Assembly: GCF_002259645.1 (NCBI RefSeq)
Contig: NZ_MWWV01000001.1
Span: 123,415-187,414 of the forward strand
Source: Bifidobacterium tissieri
Lineage (GTDB): Bacteria; Actinomycetota; Actinomycetes; Actinomycetales; Bifidobacteriaceae
DNA length: 64,000 nt
Direction of reading: 5' to 3'
The position numbers and the translations under genes were made by a program. Positions 26,660-36,521 of this stretch are shown here, in pieces. The notes beneath the pieces were generated by a model. The model saw only the letters and a program-made list of their open reading frames with translations. It had not been told where the DNA came from and made no database searches. How positions within the stretch are numbered: position 1 is the first letter of the stretch; each line of letters opens with the position of its first letter.

Positions 26660-26959
26660 ATGAGCTCTCAAACAGTCGTAAGCGGCGCTACATACAAGCA
26701 CTTCAAAGGACGCCTTTATCGAGTAATCACTCTTGCCGAGCATACGGAAACACACGAAATGTTCGTAATATATGAGGCTCTATACGGTGATCATAAGACA
26801 TACGCAAGGCCATTATCCATGTTCACGAGCGATGTAGACCATGAAAAGTATCCCGATGTTAAGCAGAAAAAACGCTTTGAGCTAGTTGAGGATACATTAC
26901 AACAGGTGGATGATTTTAGCGATGGCCGCAACGATCAATGCACTTGGCATGAAGACTGA
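26660..26959 (+). CDS. DUF1653 family protein
   Basis: A 99-aa protein with the DUF1653 pattern: [12 protein letters not shown] near the N-terminus, [17 protein letters not shown], then TYARPLSMF and a late KRFELVED. The family is widespread and uncharacterised. The start at 26660 is 7 bp after the two-TM gene stop, making it the third gene of a compact trio. The following 26960-27493 stretch is AT-rich and shows no credible gene; it holds a near-perfect palindrome TCGTTAACGTACGTTAGCGA at about 27450. Confidence 0.78.
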   Translation: MSSQTVVSGATYKHFKGRLYRVITLAEHTETHEMFVIYEALYGDHKTYARPLSMFTSDVDHEKYPDVKQKKRFELVEDTLQQVDDFSDGRNDQCTWHED

Positions 26960-27493
26960 CTCAATTGGAGTAAAACTATCATCGATAAGCATTCAATGGC
27001 GGCGATCAACGCCACGAATAAGGTTCTGGTATCGCATTTTAATACTAAATATGATACCAAGTACAAGCATTGAAAAAAAAGAAACTGTCCTTTCTCGGTG
27101 TCAACTCGGCGTAGTATGCAACGAGATATTCCGCCTTCTCGCCGTTAAGACCGTAAAGAAGAATCTCAGACCCCGCCCAGAAAAATGAAATGATAAAACC
27201 TATGGCGATATTACAGGTTTCAGCCTGCATACGCACAACCAGCCCACTTGTCGTTTAGCTATTTCTCTTTATGCGCCTGAGGAGTACCTACCTAACCCCT
27301 CACCAGAAAATTGATTGCACGAGTTTTACTTCTTCTTGTAAAAGAGCAATCGAGACTAACACAATCATTGTAATAAGGGGATTTCGATGAGCGGATTCGC
27401 TACAAACGACGTGAGCCAATCGCTTCCGCAGGCGACAGCATGAGCAGCGTATCGTTAACGTACGTTAGCGATCAGCACATGACATCCGGACTT

Positions 27494-28954
27494 TCATTTA
27501 CGATGTAAGAACTCTTTTCCAGTATTCAGCAAATAATAAAAATTGCTATTTTTACATATAATGGAAATAACAATATAAGAGACAGCACCAACACTTATCT
27601 GCAACAGTAATAGCAGAATATGGTTAATATGAACGAAATATCCGATAGAAAAAACGATCAAACCCATGATCAACGCTTGAAGAACATTGGAAACAAAATC
27701 CCAGTAGAGATTCTTTAACTTGTATCCGATAGTTTTCCGACATCCCAAGCTATACAAAATTACACCAAGAATACCAACAAGAACTTCAGAAAGGGCAATA
27801 TAAATGGTACCAAATTGAACACTGATGACCAAAGCTGTAAGCCCAAAGACTCGAATCGGAATATCCATCTTAAGAACAAGATCACTCCTGCCTATAGCCT
27901 TAATCGCCTGCAACGAGGCAGTTTGAGCGGGACGAAACAGCAGGTTTACACAGATGATCTGCAGAAAAGGCACAATCGGAAGCCACTTATCGGTAAGAAG
28001 TACAGAAACAAAAGTGGTTCCACAAGCAGCAAAGCCCACCAGCAACGGGCTCATGATATATGAAGACATCTTGATTGCACGTCGCGTAATGGCACGGACA
28101 CGCTCAATGCTGGCCTGCTCGTGGGACATGGCCGGAAAGAGCGCACTACTCATGGCAGCATCGACATTAACAACAATCAGATTTGGATAATAACTTCCAC
28201 GATCATAATAGGCAAGATCATTCGCTGAGTACACCTTACCAATGACAAGACTGCGAAGATTGCCATAAATCGTCACCATAAGGCTTTGCAGCAGCAACTT
28301 CCACCCATACTGAAATAGCTCCTTCAAACGAGTGAAAGAAAAGCTCAAGGAAGGTCGCCATTGGATAATCGTACGAAGGGTGAAAGTATTGATAATAGTA
28401 TTAGTAAGATATTGAGCAACAAGCGCCCAGACACCCATACCAAAGTAAGCCATACTAATACCAATGACCGCTGAAATCAAAGTTCCACTAATCGTGGCGT
28501 AGAAGAACTTCTTGAAAATCATTTTACGAGACACATATGCCTGCTGTACAGAGTTGATCGACGCGATCGGCAACTGTAAAGCCAAAACACGAAGAACAGG
28601 AACTAGTATAGGCATGTTGTAAAAAACAGCAATAACAGGCGCTATGCCAAAAAATATGACAAGGTAAAGGAAGACAGAAAAGCAAATACCGAAATAAAAA
28701 ACAGAAGAAAAGTCTAAATCATCTGCATCTTTCTTCTGAATCAAAGCAACACCGAAGCCATCATTAACAAAAACGTTCGCAATAGTAATAAAAATCGTAA
28801 CCAAAGTAACAGTACCATAATCAGATGGCAACAACAACCGCGCAAGTATGATGGTAACGACGACGGAAACAAGCTGAGAACTCATTCTTTCAGCAAATTT
28901 CCAAAATAAACCACTAATAACAGAAAGTTTCATCTGTTTTTTTGAATCATTCAT
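27494..28954 (-). CDS. Wzx-type flippase (polysaccharide biosynthesis, MOP superfamily)
   Basis: Predicted to flip lipid-linked polysaccharide repeat units across the membrane. The 486-aa protein has about twelve to fourteen hydrophobic segments and the family opening (SGLFWKFAERMSSQLVSVVV, LARLLLPSDYGTVTLV, NDGFGVALIQKK). It is the last gene of the minus-strand polysaccharide operon and strongly AT-rich compared with housekeeping genes. Only a weak ribosome site precedes the ATG at 28954, after a 120-bp gap from the pyruvyltransferase gene. Confidence 0.88.
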   Translation of the reverse strand: MNDSKKQMKLSVISGLFWKFAERMSSQLVSVVVTIILARLLLPSDYGTVTLVTIFITIANVFVNDGFGVALIQKKDADDLDFSSVFYFGICFSVFLYLVIFFGIAPVIAVFYNMPILVPVLRVLALQLPIASINSVQQAYVSRKMIFKKFFYATISGTLISAVIGISMAYFGMGVWALVAQYLTNTIINTFTLRTIIQWRPSLSFSFTRLKELFQYGWKLLLQSLMVTIYGNLRSLVIGKVYSANDLAYYDRGSYYPNLIVVNVDAAMSSALFPAMSHEQASIERVRAITRRAIKMSSYIMSPLLVGFAACGTTFVSVLLTDKWLPIVPFLQIICVNLLFRPAQTASLQAIKAIGRSDLVLKMDIPIRVFGLTALVISVQFGTIYIALSEVLVGILGVILYSLGCRKTIGYKLKNLYWDFVSNVLQALIMGLIVFSIGYFVHINHILLLLLQISVGAVSYIVISIICKNSNFYYLLNTGKEFLHRK

Positions 28955-29074
28955 TATGATATCTCAATATTCTAGACATGCATCAAGGCAATCACCGGTC
29001 TTAATTGAAATAGTTGCCACCAATGACTGCCTTGAATATGGGAAAAGATCTTTTAATTATCTAAATAACAATCA

Positions 29075-30175
29075 CTACAAAGTACTTGTAATGAGCTTCA
29101 ACGACTTCTCACGTTCAGTAGAAATGAATGCATTGATGCTCGAGTAATCCCAATCGTAATCGAGCATCTCTCGAGCGTCGCGCCCCTTTACGGACAACAG
29201 ATCATAAAGACCAAGTTTCTTCAGGAAATTATCTGCTTTGGCCAAAATGAAGTCCGAAGCACAAAAAGCGAGCTTCTTGTTGAAGATAAGAGAGAAGGTC
29301 AAGCCATGGAAAGTACTTGTTGCAATCGCAGAAGAGTGGCGGAAGAGACCGATCCACTCGAAAGGAGTCAGATCAGACTGGTGAATGAGAACGTCGCACC
29401 ACTCATACTGATCATTATTGCAATCGAGGCAGATCAGCTGAAGATGATGGTCCTTCGCATACGAGCACAGTTGATCAATAAACTCATTAGAGAAATCCTG
29501 ACCATAAACAATGACATAATCCTCATAGTCAGGCACAACAACATTGGTATCCATGTTGAAATCCCAGAGCCAAGTCGGATCCAGAACTACAGATGGACGC
29601 TCTCCCGTAATTTCCTTGACAATATCCGCGGAATTCTCATCACGCACGGTAATGAAATCGAGATCCTTGACGCCATCAATCACATACTGAGGGTAATCAT
29701 CCCCAGGTTTGATGGTGCCGAAACTTGCAGCATAAGAAATCTTCTTATTGGCATGAATACCTACGCCAAACAAACGAGGATCATTATCAAAGATCTCAAA
29801 GGAGTAGTCCCATATGATATCGCTACCGAGAATCAGCGTATCGAACTTCGTGCGATCCAATTCCGACGCTGTAAGCCGCTCAGTATGAGGAATTGAAAGA
29901 TAGTACTTCGGGAAAGTCGCTTTCCTCTGATTGTAGTTCGATTTAGGATTGACAATATCCCACATATTTTTATAGAAGTTAGAACGAAGAAAATTCTTGC
30001 CCGTTTTTTTCGCATAGTAAGCATCGTAATGCTTCTGATCCAGATACGCAATCTGTCTCACATCGCGTTCTTTGCAATGCTGGGCCAAAGCACACTGTAA
30101 GGCATAGGCTTGGGCAAAAGTTCCATAATTAGGAACATCCCAAAAGGTCAGGATACCCATATCATATGCAGACAT
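29075..30175 (-). CDS. Polysaccharide pyruvyl transferase family protein
   Basis: Predicted to add pyruvate ketals from phosphoenolpyruvate to sugar residues of the polysaccharide, giving it negative charge. The 366-aa product shows the family pattern: N-terminal ILTFWDVPNYGTFAQAYALQ, ILGSDIIWDYS, the mid-region SYAASFG, FITVRDENSADIV, VLDPTWLWD, and ATSTFHGLTFSLIFNKKL near the end. Its start overlaps the stop of the polymerase gene by 1 bp, indicating translational coupling. Confidence 0.88.
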   Translation of the reverse strand: MSAYDMGILTFWDVPNYGTFAQAYALQCALAQHCKERDVRQIAYLDQKHYDAYYAKKTGKNFLRSNFYKNMWDIVNPKSNYNQRKATFPKYYLSIPHTERLTASELDRTKFDTLILGSDIIWDYSFEIFDNDPRLFGVGIHANKKISYAASFGTIKPGDDYPQYVIDGVKDLDFITVRDENSADIVKEITGERPSVVLDPTWLWDFNMDTNVVVPDYEDYVIVYGQDFSNEFIDQLCSYAKDHHLQLICLDCNNDQYEWCDVLIHQSDLTPFEWIGLFRHSSAIATSTFHGLTFSLIFNKKLAFCASDFILAKADNFLKKLGLYDLLSVKGRDAREMLDYDWDYSSINAFISTEREKSLKLITSTL

Positions 30176-31365
30176 TATTCCACTCCTTTTTCTTCTCTAC
30201 TCAATACTAGATACATCAATGGGAAAATAACGAACATCACTGGAAATATAAAAATCTCAGTTGTACACATAATTATATAAGCCGATATAGCATAAGAAGC
30301 AATCTGAGATTGTTTACTAGGCCAATTGTTTATCGACTTCTTCAAGATGAGTACTATTACCGTCAAAAAAAGTAAAAGAGCAATCAGACCTCCCTGAAAT
30401 GCGATTTGCAATATCTGGTTATGACAATGCGTTGCACCAGTCCAAAGGCCATTCGATGAAAGACCTAAGTATTGGACCATTTCGTCATTTGTAAGTACAC
30501 CATACCCAAATACTGGATTATGACTTATAGCGATAATTGCATTATCCCAAATTGCCAGCCGTCCAGAAAATGTTAGGTTCTTCCCAAGTTTTAAAACGAT
30601 TGGAGCAAAAATATTTACAATTCGAAATATTACGATTAAAAGCCAAACAGACGAAGCTATAACAATACTGCGAATTGGAGTAAAGAAGTACCCGGCTTTA
30701 GGAACAACCATTAAAATCAAAAATAATGTTACACCGACTATACCGGTTGCCGAACCATGCATGAATTCAGTCAACAGAGTAACAATAGACAACACCATAC
30801 CTCTTGATTCTTTTGTAAAATACGTATTATAGACCCATGCAATCACTAGAGCAGGAAAAAGCCACTGTACAAAATAATTATCAACACCAAGAAACCATTC
30901 CTGAGACACGCCATAGGCGGAAACAGATCTACTATATAATCCTTCAGGAGCTATCAGCAGCGTTAGAAAGTTACCATACACGCATATCTCACAATGCAGC
31001 ATCAATACGCGTATTAAAGTTGTTAGGCTATCACGATACACATCGAACACCAGACACACAATGCTCAATCGTAATAGAGACATCAATGCGGTGCTGGTGT
31101 CTCCTCCACCTCTTGCCGTTGCAAGAAAGATCCAAGCCTGCATGCTAATCGCAATAAGGGTAAGAAGTGATGGGGCCTGCTTATTAAGCACAAAACGAAC
31201 TGCAACAACCACGATAGATACATACGTTGCAAGTCGATAGAAATGGAATGACGTCGTAAAGTAGTCAACGGAGATAGGGAGGAAAACAGGAATCAATAAG
31301 AGAAACAAGATAATGCTTCTCTTTGAAAGATGCAATGTCACTGGTAAGAAGCTCCTGTCATGCAA
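30175..31365 (-). CDS. O-antigen polymerase-like protein (Wzy-type)
   Basis: A 396-aa polytopic membrane protein with about ten to twelve hydrophobic segments. The O-antigen ligase/polymerase signature is visible in the loop FSGRLAIWDNAIIAISHNPVFGYGV followed by THCHNQILQIAFQGGLIALL. It would polymerise the repeat units assembled by the neighbouring glycosyltransferases. Its start overlaps the acetyltransferase stop by 8 bp. A second, unrelated-looking polymerase gene lies at 18843. Confidence 0.82.
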   Translation of the reverse strand: MHDRSFLPVTLHLSKRSIILFLLLIPVFLPISVDYFTTSFHFYRLATYVSIVVVAVRFVLNKQAPSLLTLIAISMQAWIFLATARGGGDTSTALMSLLRLSIVCLVFDVYRDSLTTLIRVLMLHCEICVYGNFLTLLIAPEGLYSRSVSAYGVSQEWFLGVDNYFVQWLFPALVIAWVYNTYFTKESRGMVLSIVTLLTEFMHGSATGIVGVTLFLILMVVPKAGYFFTPIRSIVIASSVWLLIVIFRIVNIFAPIVLKLGKNLTFSGRLAIWDNAIIAISHNPVFGYGVLTNDEMVQYLGLSSNGLWTGATHCHNQILQIAFQGGLIALLLFLTVIVLILKKSINNWPSKQSQIASYAISAYIIMCTTEIFIFPVMFVIFPLMYLVLSREEKGVE

Positions 31366-31933
31366 TGTCGAATCTCTTGACGATCTGCGCAGGCACTCCA
31401 GCTGCTACCGCATATGCCGGAACATCGTGAGTGACGACTGCATTGGCTCCAATAACCGCGCCATCACCAATGGTGACTCCCGGTAAAATACAAACATTAC
31501 GACCGATCCAGACATTCTTACCGATAACGACAGGTCCTTTACTCTGGATATCACGTTCATTCGGAGGAATGTGGAGTTCAGCAGATGACATACCACCGTG
31601 TGAGTTGTCAGTAATAAAGGCATTCACGCCCATTAGCGTTCCATCGCCAATGGAAACTCTTGAAGCGCACGAAACAAAGCCGAAATCAGCAATCACCACA
31701 CGGTCTCCGATAACAAGCTCTGGATCAGATACAGTGGACCCTTTCCATACCTGCAATGAAACAAATCGACCAGCGGAAAAACACTCTCCAATGGATATAT
31801 ATCTCGCACCTTTAATCTCAAACCCAGACCGAACATGGCTGCCTTTAGCGATGCTTCGTAAAGTACGAGACAACAAAAGCCACTTAAGCCTATTAGGCCC
31901 AGCAGTAAGTTTACACAATAAATCCATAATCAT
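31358..31933 (-). CDS. Hexapeptide-repeat O-acetyltransferase
   Basis: A 191-aa left-handed beta-helix acyltransferase. Hexapeptide repeats run through the protein (IGDRVVIADFGFVS, IGDGTLMGVNAFI, IGKNVWIGRNVCILPGVTIG, IGANAVVTHDVPAYAV), with the catalytic-type His in TDNSHGG. It most likely O-acetylates the polysaccharide. GGAG 5 nt before the ATG at 31933 supports this start; a GTG at 31951 would overlap the upstream gene. Confidence 0.85.
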   Translation of the reverse strand: MIMDLLCKLTAGPNRLKWLLLSRTLRSIAKGSHVRSGFEIKGARYISIGECFSAGRFVSLQVWKGSTVSDPELVIGDRVVIADFGFVSCASRVSIGDGTLMGVNAFITDNSHGGMSSAELHIPPNERDIQSKGPVVIGKNVWIGRNVCILPGVTIGDGAVIGANAVVTHDVPAYAVAAGVPAQIVKRFDIA

Positions 31934-31943
31934 GAGGACTCCA

Positions 31944-33908
31944 TCAAACACGATTCGAGAAAAGGTGCTTATAAACGGAGTCTGAGGGGACTTCAGACTC
32001 GTTAAAAAACCAACTCAGTTTTTGTGGATTTGTAGACAATCTTGATAAATAAGTACGATGGTATGGCTGCCTCATCAAGGCAATCATCTCAAATAAATAT
32101 CCGCTGCTCTTATGTATTCGATTGAGAACATCGCCGTCCAGACCATGCTTCAAACAGATCATGAAAACGGCATCAATGAATAGATAAATCGGATATTCAC
32201 CGTACTTCAGGAAGTACTCCTTAAATACAGCATCCATTGCGGTTACAAAAAGAGAATGTTTTCTAGCAGCAATAAAGAAACCGGTCCACGTAGATGAATA
32301 GCCATCATACTTCAAAAAGTCCGGAGTCGTATTACAATTCAAAGATTCGAAGGATTTATCAATCAATCCTGCTGTCAGATCATAAGGGCCCGCAAAATAC
32401 AATGTAGCGTCAACCCAGGTTCCGCCATTATTTTTCAGCACATTAAAGCGTAAAATATCCGAAAAGGTTTGAACGGAAATATCTCCATCGGCAAACCCTT
32501 GGCGGATACGAACGTCTATATCCGTGAATTGCTCATAGTTGTTTTTACTTAACTCAATGATGCTGACATCCGGATGAGTCCGCTTCACGGAATCAAGGCA
32601 TTCACGAACAATCGCAGGCGCAGAGTCAAAACCATCCCACCAAAAAACAAATACATTGTTTTCGACTGGACATGCTTCCAAATCAGTAACCTTCCCAATA
32701 AAGGGAGAAAGCATAGGCATGACACGCTTTTCTATTTCAGGGAGCCAATTCTCAATATCATCGAAGGCATTATTCCGTTTTTTCCTATACGAAATCATTC
32801 TTCTTGTGTAATGAATTCCGTAAGAACGCAAACTACCGATATCAGATTTTACGAAACCAAGGGAATCGCGCACCTTCTTCGCGCCGGACTTCCCCGAAAC
32901 CATTAACCAATAATACAGTCCCGGAGAGAGTAATACTCGAGCATTCATAACAACGAGCTCACGCCGAGAACACCCCTTCCTCAACAAAGACTTCACCGCG
33001 CGCATATAGGACTGCTCCTTGCGCAACTTCCCATAAACACTAATAAATTGCCTACGATCTCGACTGGCCAGCAGGCGTGTCAACAGGGACTCAATCAGAA
33101 AATAGTACAAAATATCGGCCTGCAACGTATCCAACCCGGAGTCTACCAGTAAGCGAGCAAAGGCTTTTTGAGCCTTTGCTGCGTTCATCTGATGCTTTGC
33201 AGATGCGGAATTCTTCATCATCGACCCAGAACTGGCTACGTTATAATAATAAGAATTAACCAGTCTAAGGGTTCTCACACAGTTGCATTCCAATAGAATA
33301 AGATACGTGAATATCGTATCTTCACCAAGAGTTATACCCTTATACTGCTCGAACTTATTTGCGATATTCTTGACGCAAGATGTTCGATACATCTTATTCC
33401 ATCGAGATACTGACAAATAGGAAGAAATGTTCGGTCCTTTATCCGGATTAAGAAGATGCTCTCGAAGGACGGAGATATCCGCTCCCTTATAGACCTTATC
33501 CTCCTTCAGAGGAAAAGCCTTGAGCATATGTCTATCGTCATGATAGAAACCAGCAGCGACGACGTCCGTGTTCGGATCGAGAGCTTGCACAAAGTTAGCA
33601 ATATAATCGGTACCTACGTAATCATCAGGGTCTACGAATGCAATATACTCCCCCGAAGCATGTCGAATACCGGTAATGGTTGCGTCAATCAGACCGCCAT
33701 TACTCTTGTCGATGACCACTACTCGGTCATCTTTTTCATCAAAATACTGTAATTTCGCTGAAGAGCCATCAGTCGAACCATCATTGACCAGAATGACTTC
33801 TATATTCCGGTACGTCTGATGAAGAATCGCTTTGACAGAAGAATCAAGATATGCTTCCTGATTGTAAACGGGTACAACGATGGAGACCAATGGCTGTTCG
33901 CGTAACAT
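31944..33908 (-). CDS. Two-domain glycosyltransferase (GT2 + GT32/Caps_synth-like)
   Basis: A 654-aa protein with two catalytic domains. Residues 1-230 are GT2 (VSIVVPVYNQEAYL, ILVNDGSTDGS, FVDPDDY with the DxD-type motif). Residues about 400-650 are GT32/capsular-synthesis-like (NNVFVFWWDGFDSAP, ELSKNNYEQF, SDILRFNVLKNNGGTWVDATLYF, the last holding the R...GG...D signature). It could add two different sugars in succession. AAGGAG lies before the ATG. The middle 230-400 region is basic and helical, with no recognised fold. Confidence 0.82.
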   Translation of the reverse strand: MLREQPLVSIVVPVYNQEAYLDSSVKAILHQTYRNIEVILVNDGSTDGSSAKLQYFDEKDDRVVVIDKSNGGLIDATITGIRHASGEYIAFVDPDDYVGTDYIANFVQALDPNTDVVAAGFYHDDRHMLKAFPLKEDKVYKGADISVLREHLLNPDKGPNISSYLSVSRWNKMYRTSCVKNIANKFEQYKGITLGEDTIFTYLILLECNCVRTLRLVNSYYYNVASSGSMMKNSASAKHQMNAAKAQKAFARLLVDSGLDTLQADILYYFLIESLLTRLLASRDRRQFISVYGKLRKEQSYMRAVKSLLRKGCSRRELVVMNARVLLSPGLYYWLMVSGKSGAKKVRDSLGFVKSDIGSLRSYGIHYTRRMISYRKKRNNAFDDIENWLPEIEKRVMPMLSPFIGKVTDLEACPVENNVFVFWWDGFDSAPAIVRECLDSVKRTHPDVSIIELSKNNYEQFTDIDVRIRQGFADGDISVQTFSDILRFNVLKNNGGTWVDATLYFAGPYDLTAGLIDKSFESLNCNTTPDFLKYDGYSSTWTGFFIAARKHSLFVTAMDAVFKEYFLKYGEYPIYLFIDAVFMICLKHGLDGDVLNRIHKSSGYLFEMIALMRQPYHRTYLSRLSTNPQKLSWFFNESEVPSDSVYKHLFSNRV

Positions 33909-33920
33909 CTCTTTTGCTCC

Positions 33921-35075
33921 TTACTTCCCTTTTACCTCTGGGTATACGGGAAACTCGTCATTCTCGATCAAGGCCTGACGAATTGCTTTCAGATTGCCGT
34001 AACCGAAACGCTCGTCCGGTTCTAGATAACCACCCTCTGCCCATTCATTCCACGCGTACATGAACAACAAATCCTTGTGATAGACGTCCCTTGCACGTTT
34101 GATCTGTTGCGACAGATACTTTTCAAACTTTTGCGGAGTATCTCCCACGAAAGCCTGTCCTTTTTCCCCTTTTCGCGGTGTATTGTCCCAAGTAACGAAT
34201 GCTGCCGGAACGTTTTTCTCCGTCTCAGGAGTTCGTTCTAGGACCTTCTTCCATACGACGTCATAATCGGTCTGTACGCCTTTGTTAAAGAAACCGGCAC
34301 CATAACGCATGAGGTCAAAACCAAACTTGCGCTCTACAATACCGGCCACCTTACGACGGATTGCCTTAAGATACTTATGTTTATCCTTAGTCATATCATG
34401 CTGGGCATAGAGCGGCTGAAATTCAATATCATAATCAAATCGAGAATCATCCTTATCCTGCTGCAAATCAAAATCAATATTCTGATAAGCAAAAATCAGA
34501 CCAGGAAGTCCGTTATCCTTGGCCAGCTGCTGCCAGCAATCGAGCATATCATTAAGACACTCAATGACCTCGGGACGATAGATCACAACCAAAGGCTTAC
34601 CGTTTTCCGTAATATACCGAGAATCCTTAAAGAACGGAAGCAAATAATTGAAATGCTCTTCCCATTCCTTCTTTTCTCCATAATACTGAGGAATGAGAAC
34701 CTTCGTCTCACCGACCCAGGCCCTAGTCCAAGGCTCGTTTGCCCAGCAGATGCAGAACGGAAGATCCACATCGGGATTCTTGAGCATATTCTCCATAGGC
34801 TTTTCCAGTAGCATCTTTCCGCCAAACCAGTAATGGTAATAGCAGAATCCATACACACCATACTCTTTTGCAAGCTTAGCTTGCCAAACCTGCACCTTTG
34901 GATCCAACAAGTTATAGTAGTTCTTGTCAAGAGGAACTTTCGGTTGCTCATGCCCGTCAAACAGAGGTTTTGCTTTCTTTACATTAACCCACTCAGTAAA
35001 ACCTTTACCCCACCACTCATCATTCTCGGGTATTTCATGAAACTGCGGGAGATAAAAAGCTATGACCTTCATCAT
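33921..35075 (-). CDS. WbsX-type glycosyltransferase (GH99-like fold)
   Basis: A 384-aa protein of the WbsX/glycoside-hydrolase-99-like family common in O-antigen and EPS clusters. The family signature is clear: VIAFYLPQFHEIPENDEWWG, GFTEWVNVKKAKPLF, YGFCYYHYWFGGK, ICWANEPWTRAW, and MYAWNEWAEGGYLEPD close to the C-terminus. It probably builds or edits a sugar linkage of the repeat unit; the exact reaction is not known for the family. It lies 12 bp upstream of the GT2-GT32 gene. Confidence 0.87.
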   Translation of the reverse strand: MMKVIAFYLPQFHEIPENDEWWGKGFTEWVNVKKAKPLFDGHEQPKVPLDKNYYNLLDPKVQVWQAKLAKEYGVYGFCYYHYWFGGKMLLEKPMENMLKNPDVDLPFCICWANEPWTRAWVGETKVLIPQYYGEKKEWEEHFNYLLPFFKDSRYITENGKPLVVIYRPEVIECLNDMLDCWQQLAKDNGLPGLIFAYQNIDFDLQQDKDDSRFDYDIEFQPLYAQHDMTKDKHKYLKAIRRKVAGIVERKFGFDLMRYGAGFFNKGVQTDYDVVWKKVLERTPETEKNVPAAFVTWDNTPRKGEKGQAFVGDTPQKFEKYLSQQIKRARDVYHKDLLFMYAWNEWAEGGYLEPDERFGYGNLKAIRQALIENDEFPVYPEVKGK

Positions 35076-35159
35076 CTATCCTCTTTCGTCCAAATATTGC
35101 CAACAATATTTTACTTATCGTTTCCTAAAATAAGACTATAAATTCTAGAGACATATTCT

Positions 35160-36521
35160 TCAGATATTATCAAGAATCTGACGGTATATTTGTTCTAGCT
35201 TATTGACATACACTCTTGAAATACATCGACTGTTGATATAGGCGTCACAGAGATTCTGCATATGTTGATACTGTTTGTGGTCAACTGCCGAAGCATGTAA
35301 CATCACGGTGCCGAGATTCAGGGCATCTCCCGATCTGAACTGGAATCCGGTTTCTCCCTCGACTACCAGCTCGGGAATACCACCAATGTTCGCACCAATG
35401 ACCGGAGTCTGTGCAGCCAATGATTCAAGACCCGAGTACGGCATATTTTCACGCCATTCAGAGCACAGCACGGAAAAACGCGCATTCCCGACCTCGCGTT
35501 GCAGGTCCTCACCGTTCTTGTACCCAAGCAGCTTAATGCGAGACTCAGCCTCGATTCCGGCGGATCTGATCAACTCCTCGATGGTCTTATATTCAGGTCC
35601 ATCTCCAACAATATGCAACGTCCAATCGGCAGGAAGCGAGGAAACGGGTTCAGACTCCCCGTCGACCCGCTGCTTAGATAACATAGCAATCTCAGAAGCT
35701 GACTTCTGATTGAAAAGACCAGCAGCCCACAAAAAGGCATTGACTAGTGTCAGAATGCCTTTTTCCTTGGAAAGACGGCCAAAGAACAGGAAATATGGCT
35801 CAGCCGAGTTAAACTTACCTGAATTCGTCACCTTACGAGCCATTGCCATTTGGCTCTCAGTCAAAAAGTTCTGCAAAGCTACGGTACGATTCGCATAGCC
35901 GCCCTCATCGAGCTTGCTCTTCATGAACTCGCTCGGTGCAATAATCCTGTCAATTTTATCGTAGCTGTGGTGGAACTTCAGAAACTCAGCTTCAAGGAAC
36001 GCCAGACCACTCTTAGCCTTAGACCCTTTTACACACGTCTTCTTCACCGCGTGAGAAAAACGACGATCAAGACAGTCATCACATACCTTGCCCGAACCAT
36101 CGACCATGGTATATGCCGGGCACAGCAGAATATAGTCATGCGCGGTATACACCACCGGCACATGATGCATCTTGAGATACGGCGCATCAAGAATCGATAA
36201 GGTCAGCTGACGATGCACATTGTTCATGTGAATCACATCAGGTTTGAATTCCTGCAGTAATGACTCAAACTTGCGCTTTGATTCAAAGGAATAGATCAGT
36301 GTGGCCGCTTCCTTTGCTTGCTGGAATGTGGATATCTTACCTACATAATCCTTTTCGGAGACGAAATACTTACTCCAGTAACTCGGCTCATTATTCGGAT
36401 GCTTCATGGAAAAGAAAGCAACCTCGTGTCCAAGCGCACGTAGTCCCTCGGCGAGTGCAAAGAAATATGTTTCAGCGCCGCCTTTACGGTAAAAGTACTT
36501 ATTAACCAAGAGGATACGCAT
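35160..36521 (-). CDS. GT4 glycosyltransferase
   Basis: A 453-aa retaining glycosyltransferase of the GT-B fold. The N-terminus is MRILLVNKYFYRKGGAET, the acceptor domain holds NNVHRQLTLSILDAP, and the donor domain has FFGRLSKEKGILTLV and the E-x7-E segment ENMPYSGLESLAAQTP. A CDDCLDRR cluster at mid-protein could bind metal. It likely transfers one sugar of the repeat unit. The start overlaps the stop of the next upstream gene by 1 bp (TGATG-type junction). Confidence 0.9.
   Translation of the reverse strand: MRILLVNKYFYRKGGAETYFFALAEGLRALGHEVAFFSMKHPNNEPSYWSKYFVSEKDYVGKISTFQQAKEAATLIYSFESKRKFESLLQEFKPDVIHMNNVHRQLTLSILDAPYLKMHHVPVVYTAHDYILLCPAYTMVDGSGKVCDDCLDRRFSHAVKKTCVKGSKAKSGLAFLEAEFLKFHHSYDKIDRIIAPSEFMKSKLDEGGYANRTVALQNFLTESQMAMARKVTNSGKFNSAEPYFLFFGRLSKEKGILTLVNAFLWAAGLFNQKSASEIAMLSKQRVDGESEPVSSLPADWTLHIVGDGPEYKTIEELIRSAGIEAESRIKLLGYKNGEDLQREVGNARFSVLCSEWRENMPYSGLESLAAQTPVIGANIGGIPELVVEGETGFQFRSGDALNLGTVMLHASAVDHKQYQHMQNLCDAYINSRCISRVYVNKLEQIYRQILDNI

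Noticed and set aside
26960..27493. Small genes in the AT-rich gap before wzx
   Set aside because: Frames of 60-100 aa exist on both strands, but none has a ribosome site, a plausible composition or a recognisable motif.
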